Of a stretch of 64,000 bases of DNA, positions 8,570-17,739 are shown piece by piece. This stretch comes from Spirosoma sp. KUDC1026 (GTDB lineage Bacteria > Bacteroidota > Bacteroidia > Cytophagales > Spirosomataceae), in assembly GCF_013375035.1 (NCBI RefSeq), contig NZ_CP056032.1, positions 976,001 through 1,040,000 on the forward strand, in the 5' to 3' direction. The notes under the pieces were generated by a model. That model did no database searches and was not told the DNA's origin. It worked only from the letters and a program-made list of their open reading frames with translations. Position 1 is the stretch's first letter; every line of letters starts with the position of its first letter. The translations under genes were made by a program, and so were the position numbers.

Positions 8570-9367
8570 TTATTTCTTTACGGCCGGTTTCGGAGCTGTC
8601 GCAGGTGCCGTTGCGGGGGCAGGTTCTGCTGGCTCAATCGTTAATGCTGTGGGCGGCACAGGGGGCTTCGGGGCCTTGATGATTCTGCCTTTAATTGACT
8701 GAGGTTTGTCGCGTAGCGGTGCCGGTGGTACGGGCAGCTTTGGTAAACGTACTGTTTCACCGTTAATAATGGAATACACAGAAGCTGGTGGCTCAGGTGC
8801 TGTAAATCCTTCGACGGTAAAGCTACCTCTTCCCAGATGATGCTTCCAGTCTGAATACCCAAGTTTACGGAGTTCGGCTTCGGTCTCCCGAACGGGTTTC
8901 ATAGCGTCCTCAATGGCCTTCTGTTTCTCGATTAGGCGTTGGTTTACTTTCTCGATTTCGGCTTCGGCTTTCTGAATTGCCCGTTCGCTCTCATCAATTT
9001 GTCGGGATAGGGTAGCCTGAGCCGAGTCTGTTTTGGCCACCCACGTCTGCATGATGATTCGTTGCTGTTCCATAGCTTTGGCCATGCGCTGCTGTTCCAG
9101 TCTGAATCGTTGCGCGTCGATAACGGCCATCTGGCGTTTGACAGCTTCGGCCGCAAAGCGTTGCCGCTCGGCCTGCGCTTTCAGGATGGCGATCTTTCCC
9201 TGATTCAGCTCCTGCTGTTCTAGCGCTTTATTTTGTCCCGCTATCACGCCGTTAATACGGCGCAGATTTTCGGCCTGGGGTTGAATCAACGTATCCAGGC
9301 TGGATTTTGTCGGGGATAATGCAGCCAGTGCGGCTTGTATCTGGGCTTCCTTTAGCCGTTGTTCTAA
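8570..9367 (-). pseudogene. Coiled-coil C-terminal continuation of the M56 receptor frame, behind an in-frame amber codon
   Basis: This open stretch of 265 codons lies in exactly the same frame as the M56 gene (10915-9368) and begins right after its TAG codon. It has no ATG until well inside the coiled coil; the only earlier candidate is a TTG at 9289. The protein is a long Gln/Glu/Arg/Ala coiled coil (ALEQQELNQGKIAILKAQAE and on), then a short globular part (GYSDWKHHLGRGSF) and a Pro-rich tail ending PKPAVKK. The simplest reading is the separated C-terminal half of a roughly 780-codon receptor gene. Translation by readthrough or from TTG cannot be excluded. Confidence 0.7.
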
Positions 9368-10915
9368 CTAAAAACGACGACTGAACCAGGTCGTATCTAC
9401 AGAAGAAAACGCCCGTTCTATTATACTATCGTACCGTACCTTCGCCAGTCCTTTTACCGTACCGTCAGAGCTGAGAGGGATATTGGTTAAGGCAGGGGCT
9501 ACGATTGCCTCGTGATCAATTTGAGTTAAACCATCGACCTTTTGCTTATACCAATCAGTCTGTTGAAGGCTGTCTATCGTTTGCCTAAATTTTTCCCTGT
9601 TTTCCGGAATCGACAAAGAAGTGTATCGACTCTCAATAACGGCCAAGAGAATATCGCGGTTAGGTTGAGCGACATTATCTAATGAAAGAGTACCCGCAAA
9701 AACATTTTGTAGCTGAGTGCTTAGTTGAGCCACCTGTTTGGTGGATAATTGCTTTCCATTCCAAATGACATATTCTATCCGCGATTGATTAGTAATACCA
9801 AACTCTTTACGTTGTCCCAGTTTATACCGAACAGTAGGGATAGCTTTTGTTTTCTTTGGCGCTTTTGGCTTCGGGTGTTGCTGCTGGATGGCATAAACCG
9901 ATGCACTTACCAGCAGAATTGTCGCCAGCGTTAGTCCGGCCAGACTTCTGTTTGACACGATGGAGCGAGTAGGCACGCCCAGCATCCGGCGAACGCGGTG
10001 GAGTAGTTGAAGCCGTTTTTGGGCAAAAGCCATTGCCAGGGCGGGCGTTGGCGCTGTTTGGAGCAAACGTAGTTCTTCCATGCGGGCCAGAGCCTGGGCC
10101 AGTCGGCGACCATCGCCCCCGCAGGCTTGTACGGCCAGATCGTCGCAGCAGAGTTCGCGCTCCTCCCGAACCCGTGCTGACAACCACCAGAGCGCTGGAT
10201 GAAAGAAATACAGTACGTCGACAAGAGACTGAAGCAGGTTAACGGCGTAATCCTGCCGTTTAATGTGAGCCAGTTCGTGGGCCAATACAGCCTCCACTTC
10301 CTGCACCGATAGGCTGGTGGCTAGGCCAACAGGAATTAGTAAAATCGGTTTCATAATGCCCACCACAACCGGAACCGCAACACTGGCCGATTCGCGAATC
10401 TGGATAACTGGGCGGAGAGCCATTGTTGCCCGTAGCTGATTGACAAGCGTATTCCAGAGCGTGTTGGCTGGTGGGGTGGCCAATCGGCTTAGCCGCTGTA
10501 GATATAGCCAGCCTCCGGCCAGTCGCAGACCGAAGATAACCAGCCCGATCAGGTATAGAACCACGAACTGACTCAAATGACCTTCCAGAAATCGCCGTAC
10601 CTGCTGATGCCAGGGCAACACCCCCACATTCTGTTGCCAGGATGCCGACATAAGTTGTGCCGCACCGGTACTAACAGAAGGAACAAAGGGCTCGTAATAA
10701 AAACTGAACGTAACGACCGACACCAGCAACTGGGCCGCCAGCGCCAGAATACCCAGGCGGTACCGTAACGCACTGCTCCGGCTACGTAGCAGATACAACG
10801 CAATCGCCGTTGGTAGGACGAGGGCAAAACCCTGCCAGATAGCGTGTACTAACGTCCAGCCCAGCGCAGTGGCGGTGGGACTGGTCAACAGCTTAACGAG
10901 GTTTATGGTCAGCAT
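9368..10915 (-). CDS. blaR1: M56-family BlaR1/MecR1-type sensor metallopeptidase
   Basis: This 515-residue membrane protein has about four N-terminal transmembrane helices (roughly residues 20-45, 52-72, 115-135, and one near 315-330 after the protease loop). The zincin motif HELAH is at 213-217, followed by IKRQDY and RELCCDDLA, as in M56 peptidases. BlaR1-type sensors respond to an envelope signal by cleaving or inactivating a BlaI repressor. It overlaps blaI by 23 bases, which supports a shared operon. No penicillin-binding sensor domain is visible. The C-terminal region instead runs into a coiled coil through a TAG codon at 9368-9370. The signal sensed is unknown. Confidence 0.88.
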   Translation of the reverse strand: MLTINLVKLLTSPTATALGWTLVHAIWQGFALVLPTAIALYLLRSRSSALRYRLGILALAAQLLVSVVTFSFYYEPFVPSVSTGAAQLMSASWQQNVGVLPWHQQVRRFLEGHLSQFVVLYLIGLVIFGLRLAGGWLYLQRLSRLATPPANTLWNTLVNQLRATMALRPVIQIRESASVAVPVVVGIMKPILLIPVGLATSLSVQEVEAVLAHELAHIKRQDYAVNLLQSLVDVLYFFHPALWWLSARVREERELCCDDLAVQACGGDGRRLAQALARMEELRLLQTAPTPALAMAFAQKRLQLLHRVRRMLGVPTRSIVSNRSLAGLTLATILLVSASVYAIQQQHPKPKAPKKTKAIPTVRYKLGQRKEFGITNQSRIEYVIWNGKQLSTKQVAQLSTQLQNVFAGTLSLDNVAQPNRDILLAVIESRYTSLSIPENREKFRQTIDSLQQTDWYKQKVDGLTQIDHEAIVAPALTNIPLSSDGTVKGLAKVRYDSIIERAFSSVDTTWFSRRF

Positions 10916-11270
10916 CGATTTGGTTGAGCAGATTTTTTATTTCATCCAGTTCTTCTTTCGAGGCTTTATGCTGCCCCAGCAGCTGCATGACCAGCTTCGA
11001 CGCTGATCCCCGAAAGGCTGTTTCAACAAAGCGGTCCAATAAACTCTGCTGCGTCGCTTCTTCGTCGACAGCCGCTGTGTAGGTGTGCGAGCGGTTGTCT
11101 TCGTCGCGGGTGAGCAACCCTTTCTCGTGCATGATCTGCATCAGCTTCAGCGCCGTCGTGTAGCCAATTTCCCGGCTCTGGCTGAGCTTGTCGTGCACCT
11201 GCCGCACCGTGCTGGGCCCATTTGCCCAGAGTACCTGCAGAATTTCCAGTTCACTGTCCGTTGGCTTCAT
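10893..11270 (-). CDS. blaI: BlaI/MecI/CopY-family transcriptional repressor
   Basis: This 125-residue protein has a winged helix at residues about 1-75 (SELEILQVLWANGPSTVRQV, then GYTTALKLMQIMHEKGLLTR). A C-terminal dimerisation region follows (LLDRFVETAFRGS). Repressors of this family bind palindromic operators as dimers and are relieved when the partner M56 protease acts. Two perfect palindromes lie 9 and 34 bases upstream of its start, so autorepression of blaI-blaR1 is very likely. The gene overlaps blaR1 by 23 bases. Confidence 0.95.
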   Translation of the reverse strand: MKPTDSELEILQVLWANGPSTVRQVHDKLSQSREIGYTTALKLMQIMHEKGLLTRDEDNRSHTYTAAVDEEATQQSLLDRFVETAFRGSASKLVMQLLGQHKASKEELDEIKNLLNQIDADHKPR

Positions 11271-11278
11271 GTTTAATA

Positions 11279-11294
11279 TACGAATAATTTCGTA
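11279..11294. promoter_or_regulatory. Predicted BlaI operator 1
   Basis: TACGAA-TAAT-TTCGTA is a palindrome with perfect 6-bp arms, 9 bases upstream of the blaI ATG. It has the same arms and spacing as the second site at 11304-11319. Confidence 0.82.
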
Positions 11295-11303
11295 GTAAAT
11301 ATG

Positions 11304-11319
11304 TACGAACGTTTTCGTA
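11304..11319. promoter_or_regulatory. Predicted BlaI operator 2
   Basis: TACGAA-CGTT-TTCGTA repeats the arms of operator 1. The two centres are 25 bp apart, so two repressor dimers could occupy nearby faces across the blaI promoter. Confidence 0.82.
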
Positions 11320-11533
11320 GATGCAAGTGCCTGAGAAAAAGATTTTTAAATGGGAAGGTTTTGGGGGGTGGACAGATTACAGCCGGGCCGCCGGGCGGAT
11401 TAGCAGGACTTGATTTCGCTCGGATCGCTTTATAGTTATTGTGGGAGAGAAGCCTGTAATCCTGTCTATTAGTAGACATCTCCACGCAGAATAAGTTGTA
11501 TCTTCACCAACTGACCTATTTCAGCATTACTCG

Positions 11534-13267
11534 ATGACATCGAATGAATCCATCGCCGTTCTGACCCGGCCTGACCGGCACTTTATCGGCGAAGACGTAC
11601 AACTTTCGGGCTGGGACGACGTAAAGCCCTTTTTTGATGAATTGCTCCAGCGGCCTATTCTCAACAGCGATGATCTGCAGCAATGGCTGCTCGACCGGAG
11701 CGAACTGGAATCCTATCTATCCGAAGAGTTTGCCTGGCGGTATATCCGCATGACCTGCGACACCGCGAATGAAGAACTGGTGAACCGGCTGAATTTCTTC
11801 ATCGAAACCATTCAGCCGCCCATGACCAGTTACGGGAATGAACTCGATCTGAAAGCCGTCAACAGCCCCTATTTGGGTCAGTTGACCGACGAGGGGTATG
11901 AAGTGATGGTACGCGGGATGAAACAGGCCATCGATATTTTCCGAACTGAAAATATACCCCTGCAAACCGAAGCGCAGACCGAAGAGCGTAAGTACGGTGC
12001 CATCGTTGGCGCAATGACTGTAACGATCGACGGCAAAGAAATGACGCTCCCCGAAGCCAGCGACCGACTCCAGTCGACGGATCAGGCCGTGCGGGAAGAG
12101 GCCTGGCGTAAGGTGTGGGAGCGACGTTTCCAGGATCACGAAGCGCTGGATCAGCTCTTTGATCGGTTGCGGGATCTACGGCATCAGATTGCTACCAACG
12201 CTGGTTTTGCCAACTTTCGGGATTATATGTTTGCGGCTCTGGGCCGGTTCGATTATACCCCACAGGATTGCTTTGATTTTCATGCGTCGGTGGCCAATGC
12301 TGTTGTGCCGATACTGAATGATCTGGCTGAGGAACGTAAAGAAAAGCTGGGCGTCGATCCGTTACGTCCCTGGGACACAAAAGTAGACGTGGATGGTCGG
12401 CCACCGCTGAAACCTTTCGCAACGGGTGCCGAACTGATCGAGAAAGCCATCACTTGTTTCGACCGGCTCGATAAGGAACTGGGTGACGACCTGCGGATTA
12501 TGCGGGCTATGGGTCACCTGGATTTGGAATCGCGGAAGGGGAAAGCGCCGGGGGGCTACAATTACCCACTCGAAGAAATTGGCGTACCGTTTATCTTCAT
12601 GAATGCTACGTCAAGCCTGCGCGACCTGGTCACGATGGTACACGAAGGCGGCCACGCTGTCCACTCATTTCTGACGCGGACTTTGCCTCTGAAGGCGTTC
12701 CGGAATCCACCGATGGAAGTAGCCGAGTTGGCGTCGATGAGTATGGAGCTGCTATCGATGGATCACTGGGACGTATTTTTTACCGATCCCGAAGAATTAC
12801 GTCGGGCCAAACTTCAGCACCTCGAGTCGATCATCGAAACGCTGCCCTGGGTGGCTACCATCGATAAGTTTCAGCATTGGATTTACGAGAATCCTAGTCA
12901 TACCGTAGCCGAGCGCCGGGAAAACTGGGTTCGTATTTATGACGAGTTTACCGATTCGATCACCGACTGGACCGGTATTACGTATTATAAGGAATATATC
13001 TGGCAGCGGCAGCTTCACCTGTACGAAGTGCCGTTCTACTACATCGAGTACGGCATTGCGCAGTTGGGTGCTATTGGTGTCTGGCGAAATTACCGGCGCG
13101 ATCCGGCGGCCGGGCTGGCTGGCTACAAGGCTGCCCTAAGCTTGGGTTATAAAGCTCCCATCCGGGAGATTTACGCAGCCGCTGATGTTCCGTTCGATTT
13201 TTCGCGCGATTATATTCGGGATCTGATGGAGTTTGTGCGGCAGGAGATCGATAAATTGCACGACTAA
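11534..13267 (+). CDS. M3-family oligoendopeptidase (PepF-like)
   Basis: This 577-residue metallopeptidase has the zinc motif HEGGH beginning at His370 (MVHEGGHAVHSF), with the downstream glutamate in a PMEVAELASMSMELLS context, as in M3 peptidases. No signal peptide is visible, so it should act in the cytoplasm on short peptides. Length and motif position match the PepF/M3 group. It is divergent from the blaI operon across about 260 bases and its own promoter is not obvious. A lipoprotein gene follows after a promoter-like sequence. Confidence 0.93.
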   Translation: MTSNESIAVLTRPDRHFIGEDVQLSGWDDVKPFFDELLQRPILNSDDLQQWLLDRSELESYLSEEFAWRYIRMTCDTANEELVNRLNFFIETIQPPMTSYGNELDLKAVNSPYLGQLTDEGYEVMVRGMKQAIDIFRTENIPLQTEAQTEERKYGAIVGAMTVTIDGKEMTLPEASDRLQSTDQAVREEAWRKVWERRFQDHEALDQLFDRLRDLRHQIATNAGFANFRDYMFAALGRFDYTPQDCFDFHASVANAVVPILNDLAEERKEKLGVDPLRPWDTKVDVDGRPPLKPFATGAELIEKAITCFDRLDKELGDDLRIMRAMGHLDLESRKGKAPGGYNYPLEEIGVPFIFMNATSSLRDLVTMVHEGGHAVHSFLTRTLPLKAFRNPPMEVAELASMSMELLSMDHWDVFFTDPEELRRAKLQHLESIIETLPWVATIDKFQHWIYENPSHTVAERRENWVRIYDEFTDSITDWTGITYYKEYIWQRQLHLYEVPFYYIEYGIAQLGAIGVWRNYRRDPAAGLAGYKAALSLGYKAPIREIYAAADVPFDFSRDYIRDLMEFVRQEIDKLHD

Positions 13268-13300
13268 GTCAGAATTTGTTCTGGCTAGTCTGTTCTGGCT

Positions 13301-13331
13301 TTGGAAACCTTACGGGCCTGATTTAATTTTG
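13301..13331 (+). promoter_or_regulatory. Bacteroidota-type promoter for the small lipoprotein gene
   Basis: TTG at 13301-13303 and TAATTTTG (TAnnTTTG class) at 13324-13331 are 20 bases apart. This is the expected -33/-7 geometry. The gene starts at 13358. Confidence 0.75.
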
Positions 13332-13357
13332 CCGAATCAATTTGTAATCAAGTGGCT

Positions 13358-13636
13358 ATGAAACGCGTATTGAATATAGGGTTGTTAGTGGTGGCCGTTC
13401 TGTCACTGGCCTCCTGCGACTATCAGAAATATAACACGATTCGTCAGGCCGATTACCGGGCTAACGATTACAACACCAATTACCGCGCTGGTGATCCTGA
13501 AGTATACGGAAAAGGTAAAGATTCGGCGGCTGTACAGACGAAATACAAATACACGCCAAACCCGGCACTTGACGCTCGTACGCAGAAAATTCGCGAGAAA
13601 CTCTTTGGTGCTAGTGCCGCTAACCAAGGCGCATAA
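13358..13636 (+). CDS. Small lipoprotein of unknown function
   Basis: This 92-residue protein begins MKRVLNIGLL and has a lipobox LASC, so a cysteine near residue 20 should be lipidated. The mature part is hydrophilic and tyrosine- and asparagine-rich (YRANDYNTNYRAGDPEVYG), ending with a short basic helix-like segment. I recognise no family. It has its own promoter at 13301-13331 and its own terminator, so it is a single-gene transcript. The ATG at 13358 was preferred to a GTG two codons earlier. Confidence 0.8.
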   Translation: MKRVLNIGLLVVAVLSLASCDYQKYNTIRQADYRANDYNTNYRAGDPEVYGKGKDSAAVQTKYKYTPNPALDARTQKIREKLFGASAANQGA

Positions 13637-13658
13637 GCATCGGTTACTAATACATTAT

Positions 13659-13705
13659 GGGAGCGATGGATTGGCGCAGGAGCGCGGGTCCATCGCTCCC
13701 GTTTT
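13659..13705 (+). terminator. Terminator after the small lipoprotein gene
   Basis: GGGAGCGATGGA at 13659-13670 pairs perfectly with TCCATCGCTCCC at 13689-13700, followed by GTTTT. Confidence 0.88.
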
Positions 13706-13738
13706 ATAAGGTAGTTATTTTACCTGACGGGTCTACCA

Positions 13739-13746
13739 TAATTTTG
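13739..13746 (+). promoter_or_regulatory. Possible -7 box for the epimerase gene
   Basis: TAATTTTG fits TAnnTTTG and lies about 80 bases before the epimerase ATG. No clear TTG is found at -33, so this is weaker. Confidence 0.4.
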
Positions 13747-13824
13747 CGTTACTTTGTCAGGTCGGTATTCACCGATGAATAGCATTATTTGAGTATTCAA
13801 TCCGCTTTACGCACTAGAAATAGT

Positions 13825-14898
13825 ATGAATATTGCATTGGTTACGGGCTCGGCTGGGCTGATTGGTAGTGAAGCCGTTGCGTTCTTCGCTGATAAATTCG
13901 ACCTGGTGGTCGGCATTGACAATAACATGCGCCAGTATTTCTTCGGCGCCGACGGGTCTACTGAGTGGAACCGCAACCGACTGGCCGATTCGTATAAAAA
14001 CTACCAGCACCGCTCGGCCGACATCCGGGAAGTGTCGCAGTTGGAAACGATCTTTCAGGAGTTTGGCACTGACATCAAACTGGTGTTGCACACCGCTGCT
14101 CAGCCTTCTCATGACTGGGCTGCCCGCGAGCCGTTCACCGATTTTGGGGTTAACGCGGTTGGTACGCTCAATATGCTGGAAATGACCCGGCTGCATGCGC
14201 CCGAAGCGGTGTTTATCTTCACCTCGACCAACAAGGTGTACGGGGATAATCCGAACTTCCTGCCGCTGATCGAAACCGAAACGCGGTGGGAAATCGACGA
14301 GAATCATCCTTACTTCAAAGATGGTATCGACGAATACATGAGTCTGGACCACACGAAGCACTCTGTGTTTGGAGCGTCGAAAGTAGCGGCTGACATCATG
14401 GTGCAGGAGTATGGTCGGTATTTCGGAATGAAAACGGGCGTCTTCCGCGGAGGCTGCCTGACGGGACCGAATCACTCGGGGGCGCAGCTGCACGGCTTCC
14501 TGTCGTACCTGATGAAGTGTGCCATTACGGGCAATCAGTACACTATTTTCGGCTATAAAGGCAAACAGGTGCGGGATAACATCCACAGCTGGGACCTGGT
14601 AAATATGTTCTGGCATTTCTACCAGAACCCACGGGCCGGTGAGGTGTACAACGCCGGCGGTGGCCGTTACGCCAACTGCTCGATGCTGGAAGCTATCGCG
14701 CTTTGCGAAGAGATTTCGGGTAACAAAATGAACTACCAGTATTCGGAAACCAACCGCAGCGGTGACCATATCTGGTACATCTCCAACCTGAACAAGTTCA
14801 AGGAACACTACCCAGCCTGGAACTGGACCTACGATCTGAAAGAGACGATGGTACAGATTCACGACAGCATGGCTGCCCGGCTGGCCGTTACGAAATAA
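13825..14898 (+). CDS. NAD-dependent epimerase/dehydratase, CDP-paratose 2-epimerase-like
   Basis: This 357-residue extended short-chain dehydrogenase has the nucleotide motif TGSAGLIG (Gly8, Gly11, Gly14) and acts on a nucleotide sugar. SDR enzymes of this group normally use YxxxK; here the aligned segment is F182-GAS-K186, so the catalytic tyrosine position is phenylalanine. From memory the SVFGASK or SLFGASK form recurs in one subfamily, so it may be a natural variant using another acid. The ATG at 13825 directly precedes the Rossmann strand; an upstream TTG is less likely. It opens a glycan-assembly cluster that runs to 20529. Confidence 0.88.
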   Translation: MNIALVTGSAGLIGSEAVAFFADKFDLVVGIDNNMRQYFFGADGSTEWNRNRLADSYKNYQHRSADIREVSQLETIFQEFGTDIKLVLHTAAQPSHDWAAREPFTDFGVNAVGTLNMLEMTRLHAPEAVFIFTSTNKVYGDNPNFLPLIETETRWEIDENHPYFKDGIDEYMSLDHTKHSVFGASKVAADIMVQEYGRYFGMKTGVFRGGCLTGPNHSGAQLHGFLSYLMKCAITGNQYTIFGYKGKQVRDNIHSWDLVNMFWHFYQNPRAGEVYNAGGGRYANCSMLEAIALCEEISGNKMNYQYSETNRSGDHIWYISNLNKFKEHYPAWNWTYDLKETMVQIHDSMAARLAVTK

Positions 14899-14918
14899 GA
14901 ACCGTCCGGATAACGTAG

Positions 14919-14980
14919 TCCGGACACCCACGTCCGGCTTTGATGAAAAAGCCAGAACCGGACGTGGGTGTCCGGATTTT
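14919..14980 (+). terminator. Strong hairpin after the epimerase gene
   Basis: Perfect 19-bp arms at 14919-14937 and 14958-14976 enclose a smaller internal GGCTT/AAGCC stem and end in TTTT. It lies directly upstream of the next gene's ATG at 14986, so that gene needs its own promoter or antitermination. Confidence 0.85.
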
Positions 14981-14985
14981 GTATA

Positions 14986-16641
14986 ATGCCTCTTTTCTCC
15001 CCAAATCCAGCTATTTACTGGATCATTACGTATGGGCTTTGCTGGTTGCTGGTAGGCGCGGTTATCTGGTTTCGGCCAAAACCGGGGCTGGTCTTTGCCG
15101 CAGCCATTGGTCTGCTATTTCTGCTTAGGCTGCCTAGTATTGTTTTTAACAATGAAATCAATCCTGACGAGAGTCAGATGATTACTCAGGCGCTCACATT
15201 ACGTCAGGACCCGGTCTACTTTCGATCCGTGGACGGCACAACGGGCGGTCCGCTGGATAGTTACTTCCTCATTCTACCCAGTTTGCTGGGGCTGCCGTTC
15301 GATTTCATTACGGCCCACCTGACGGCTTTTCTGCTGATCGCAGTATCGCTCTGGCTGCTGACCCGAACAGCCCAACTCTGGTACGGCCAAACAGCTGCTA
15401 CGGTTGCCCTGCTCCCCCTTGCCTTTGTGCTCGGTCTAACACCAGTCGGCGATTTTCTGCATTACAGCAGCGAACTGTTTCCGGTACTGCTGCTCAGCCT
15501 GAGCTACTATCTCTACGCTACGTTATTATCCCAGAAAACGCCCAACACAGCCCGGGTTGCGCTGGTCGGGGTGCTGCTGGGTATGGTTCCGTTCGGTAAG
15601 CTACAGGCTGTTCCGCTGGCAGCCGTCGTGGGTTTGTTCGTGGGTCTGCTCATTCTGTTTCGACCAACTTTATCCGTCGGGGCAAAACTGGGTCGGTTCG
15701 TGGCGCTGGGCGCCGGGGCTGTACTTTTCCCCCTGTTGTTTGTGGGATTTATGTGGATAAGTGGCGTTTACGAAGACTTCGTTACGTTCTACATTATCGG
15801 TAATCTCAAATATGCCAGCAACACCAACCAACTGGAAACGCTGCTGCAGCTACCCACTTATTTTTATAACAGCGGTCCACTCTGCTGGTTTATTGTACTC
15901 GCCCTGCTCACCTGGGTAGTGGGCAGCTTATTGTCAATGCGGAACTCGTTTCAGTTCACGCAGACAAGTATGACGCAGACCGGTTTTGTGGTTGTGCTGA
16001 TGCTGGCTACGCTGTTTTCAATTACCCGGACGGGGTCGGGTTACCTGCATTACCTGTTTTTTCTGATGGGGCCACTCCTGCTGGGTATGGCTTACGGCTG
16101 GTCGCAGATACAGCCAATCATTAGAAACGGTTACTGGCTGGGTATGTCGGCTGCCGTGCTGGTGCTGCTGGGATTTGGGGTGCAGGTCGTGATGAATTAT
16201 AAAAACAAACAGCCGATCAATCCGTATCCCTCAATATGGCAGAACGGCTGGGTCATTCAGCAGAGCCCCGTAGCCAAAGAGATCAGGAAATACGCGCAAC
16301 CCGGCGAAAAACTGGTGGTCTGGGGCTGGCGGTGCGATTACTACGTACAGACTCAAATGCCGCAGGGGGTGAACGAAAACCACACCATCCGGAGCGCATT
16401 TGAGCATCCCTTGCTGAAAACCTACCAACAACGCTACGTCCGGGATTTTATCCGATCGACCCCGCCGGTTTTTGTTGATGCCGTGGGGAAGTTTAATCTG
16501 TGGATGACTGACCGTACTACGCAGGGGCACGAAATGATAAAACCGCTGGGCGATTACGTTCGCAACAATTATAAATACGTCGGCCTGATCGACGATACCC
16601 GGATTTACGTCCGGAACGATCGGGCGCGGCAGAGTGAATAA
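14986..16641 (+). CDS. Polytopic membrane protein, probable lipid-linked-sugar glycosyltransferase
   Basis: This 551-residue protein has about ten to twelve predicted transmembrane segments from residue 8 to about 410, then a soluble C-terminal domain of about 140 residues. The first extracytoplasmic loop has NNEINPDESQM, an acidic patch of the type seen in GT-C glycosyltransferases (ArnT/PMT-like), where an Asp/Glu pair is catalytic. Such enzymes move a sugar from a polyprenyl phosphate to a glycan, lipid or protein. The sugar and acceptor are unknown. The ATG at 14986 follows a hairpin; an upstream GTG at 14968 lies within that hairpin and is rejected. Confidence 0.75.
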   Translation: MPLFSPNPAIYWIITYGLCWLLVGAVIWFRPKPGLVFAAAIGLLFLLRLPSIVFNNEINPDESQMITQALTLRQDPVYFRSVDGTTGGPLDSYFLILPSLLGLPFDFITAHLTAFLLIAVSLWLLTRTAQLWYGQTAATVALLPLAFVLGLTPVGDFLHYSSELFPVLLLSLSYYLYATLLSQKTPNTARVALVGVLLGMVPFGKLQAVPLAAVVGLFVGLLILFRPTLSVGAKLGRFVALGAGAVLFPLLFVGFMWISGVYEDFVTFYIIGNLKYASNTNQLETLLQLPTYFYNSGPLCWFIVLALLTWVVGSLLSMRNSFQFTQTSMTQTGFVVVLMLATLFSITRTGSGYLHYLFFLMGPLLLGMAYGWSQIQPIIRNGYWLGMSAAVLVLLGFGVQVVMNYKNKQPINPYPSIWQNGWVIQQSPVAKEIRKYAQPGEKLVVWGWRCDYYVQTQMPQGVNENHTIRSAFEHPLLKTYQQRYVRDFIRSTPPVFVDAVGKFNLWMTDRTTQGHEMIKPLGDYVRNNYKYVGLIDDTRIYVRNDRARQSE

Positions 16642-16661
16642 CGACAAAAAGTAAAAAGACG

Positions 16662-17615
16662 ATGTGGGCAAAAAAAGGACTGATTTATAAACCGGACGGA
16701 TCAAAACCATTCAGCCGGACGCATGCGCAAGTGCCTTTTGGCTATCCGATGGACGGAAAAGTGCGGGCTTATTTTTCAACCCGCGATGAGAATATCTCGT
16801 CGGCGGTATCGTTCGTCGAACTCGATCCCAATGACCTGAACAACGTAACGTACGTCCACGACAAGGCCTGTCTGATGAAAGGGGATGTTGGTACGTTTGA
16901 CGAGACGGGGACGATGCCTTCCTGGTTTTTACCGATCAAGGGCGAGGACGGAACCGATGAAATCTGGCTGTATTACACCGGCTGGAACGTAAGCGCTACC
17001 GCCAGCTACCGGTTAGCCATTGGGCTGGCCATTAGCCGCGATGGTGGATTGACGTTCGAGCGGAAGTACACCGGCCCGCTGATGGATCGGTCTATCTACG
17101 ACCAGGTATGGGTGGCACAGCCCTGCGTCATGCAGGAAAAAAACGCCGATGGATCAATTCGCTGGCGGATGTGGTACCTTTCCTGCACGAAAATTGAGGT
17201 GATAAACGGACATCCCGAACCCTTTTATGACGTGAAATACGCGGAGTCGAAAGATGGTATCAATTGGGAACGTACCGGTCAGGTTTGCGTTGGGTACGAC
17301 GAATTTACGGACGCTATCGGTCGCCCAACGGTTTACAAAGACGGCGATGTGTACAAAATGTATTTCTCGTACCGGAACGCGACCAACTACCGCACCGACG
17401 TACAGCGCAGTTACCGGATCGGCTACGCTGAATCCAAGGATGGTATCACCTGGGAGCGGAAAGACGAGCTGGCTGGTATCGAACGCTCGGCCGAGGGCTG
17501 GGATTCGTTAATGATGGACTACTGCCACATTTTCCCCCATCAGGGTAAATGGACCATGTTTTACAATGGCAACGGCTTCGGGGCTTCCGGCTTCGGCTAT
17601 GCGGTAGAAGAGTAG
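16662..17615 (+). CDS. Five-bladed beta-propeller glycosidase-like protein (GH43/GH130-type fold), cytoplasmic
   Basis: This 317-residue protein shows repeated blade signatures: YFSTRDENISS, LYYTGWN, GLAISRDGGLTFER, WYLSC, KYAESKDGINWER, YFSYRNATNYR, IGYAESKDGITWER and FYNGNGFGASGFGYA. Repeats of an A-x-S-x-D-G-x-x-W-x-R pattern mark propellers of the GH43/GH62/GH130-like superfamily. There is no signal peptide, unlike most secreted polysaccharide-degrading members. Inside this glycan cluster it may act on an activated or lipid-linked sugar or be a phosphorylase/transferase. It begins 20 bases after the membrane glycosyltransferase gene. Substrate is unknown. Confidence 0.7.
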   Translation: MWAKKGLIYKPDGSKPFSRTHAQVPFGYPMDGKVRAYFSTRDENISSAVSFVELDPNDLNNVTYVHDKACLMKGDVGTFDETGTMPSWFLPIKGEDGTDEIWLYYTGWNVSATASYRLAIGLAISRDGGLTFERKYTGPLMDRSIYDQVWVAQPCVMQEKNADGSIRWRMWYLSCTKIEVINGHPEPFYDVKYAESKDGINWERTGQVCVGYDEFTDAIGRPTVYKDGDVYKMYFSYRNATNYRTDVQRSYRIGYAESKDGITWERKDELAGIERSAEGWDSLMMDYCHIFPHQGKWTMFYNGNGFGASGFGYAVEE

Positions 17616-17683
17616 CCGAATTGAGAAAAATCAGTTGCCAGTCAGGCTGCGGTCATATCAACTGTAACACACGATAAGTTACG

Positions 17684-17715
17684 TTTGCATAAATCATAGC
17701 CAGCGCGCTAATTTG
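17684..17715 (+). promoter_or_regulatory. Possible promoter for the oxygenase-like gene
   Basis: TTTG at 17684-17687 and TAATTTG at 17709-17715 are separated by 21 bases. The -7 box is one base short of the TAnnTTTG consensus. Confidence 0.5.
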
Positions 17716-17739
17716 TGTAAATCCGTTAAGTAAGCAACC

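Noticed and set aside
13807-14931. Long minus-strand open frame of 374 codons over the epimerase gene
   Set aside because: It is antisense to a clear SDR gene, with His/Val/Phe-rich composition and no motif; it is a codon-bias shadow.
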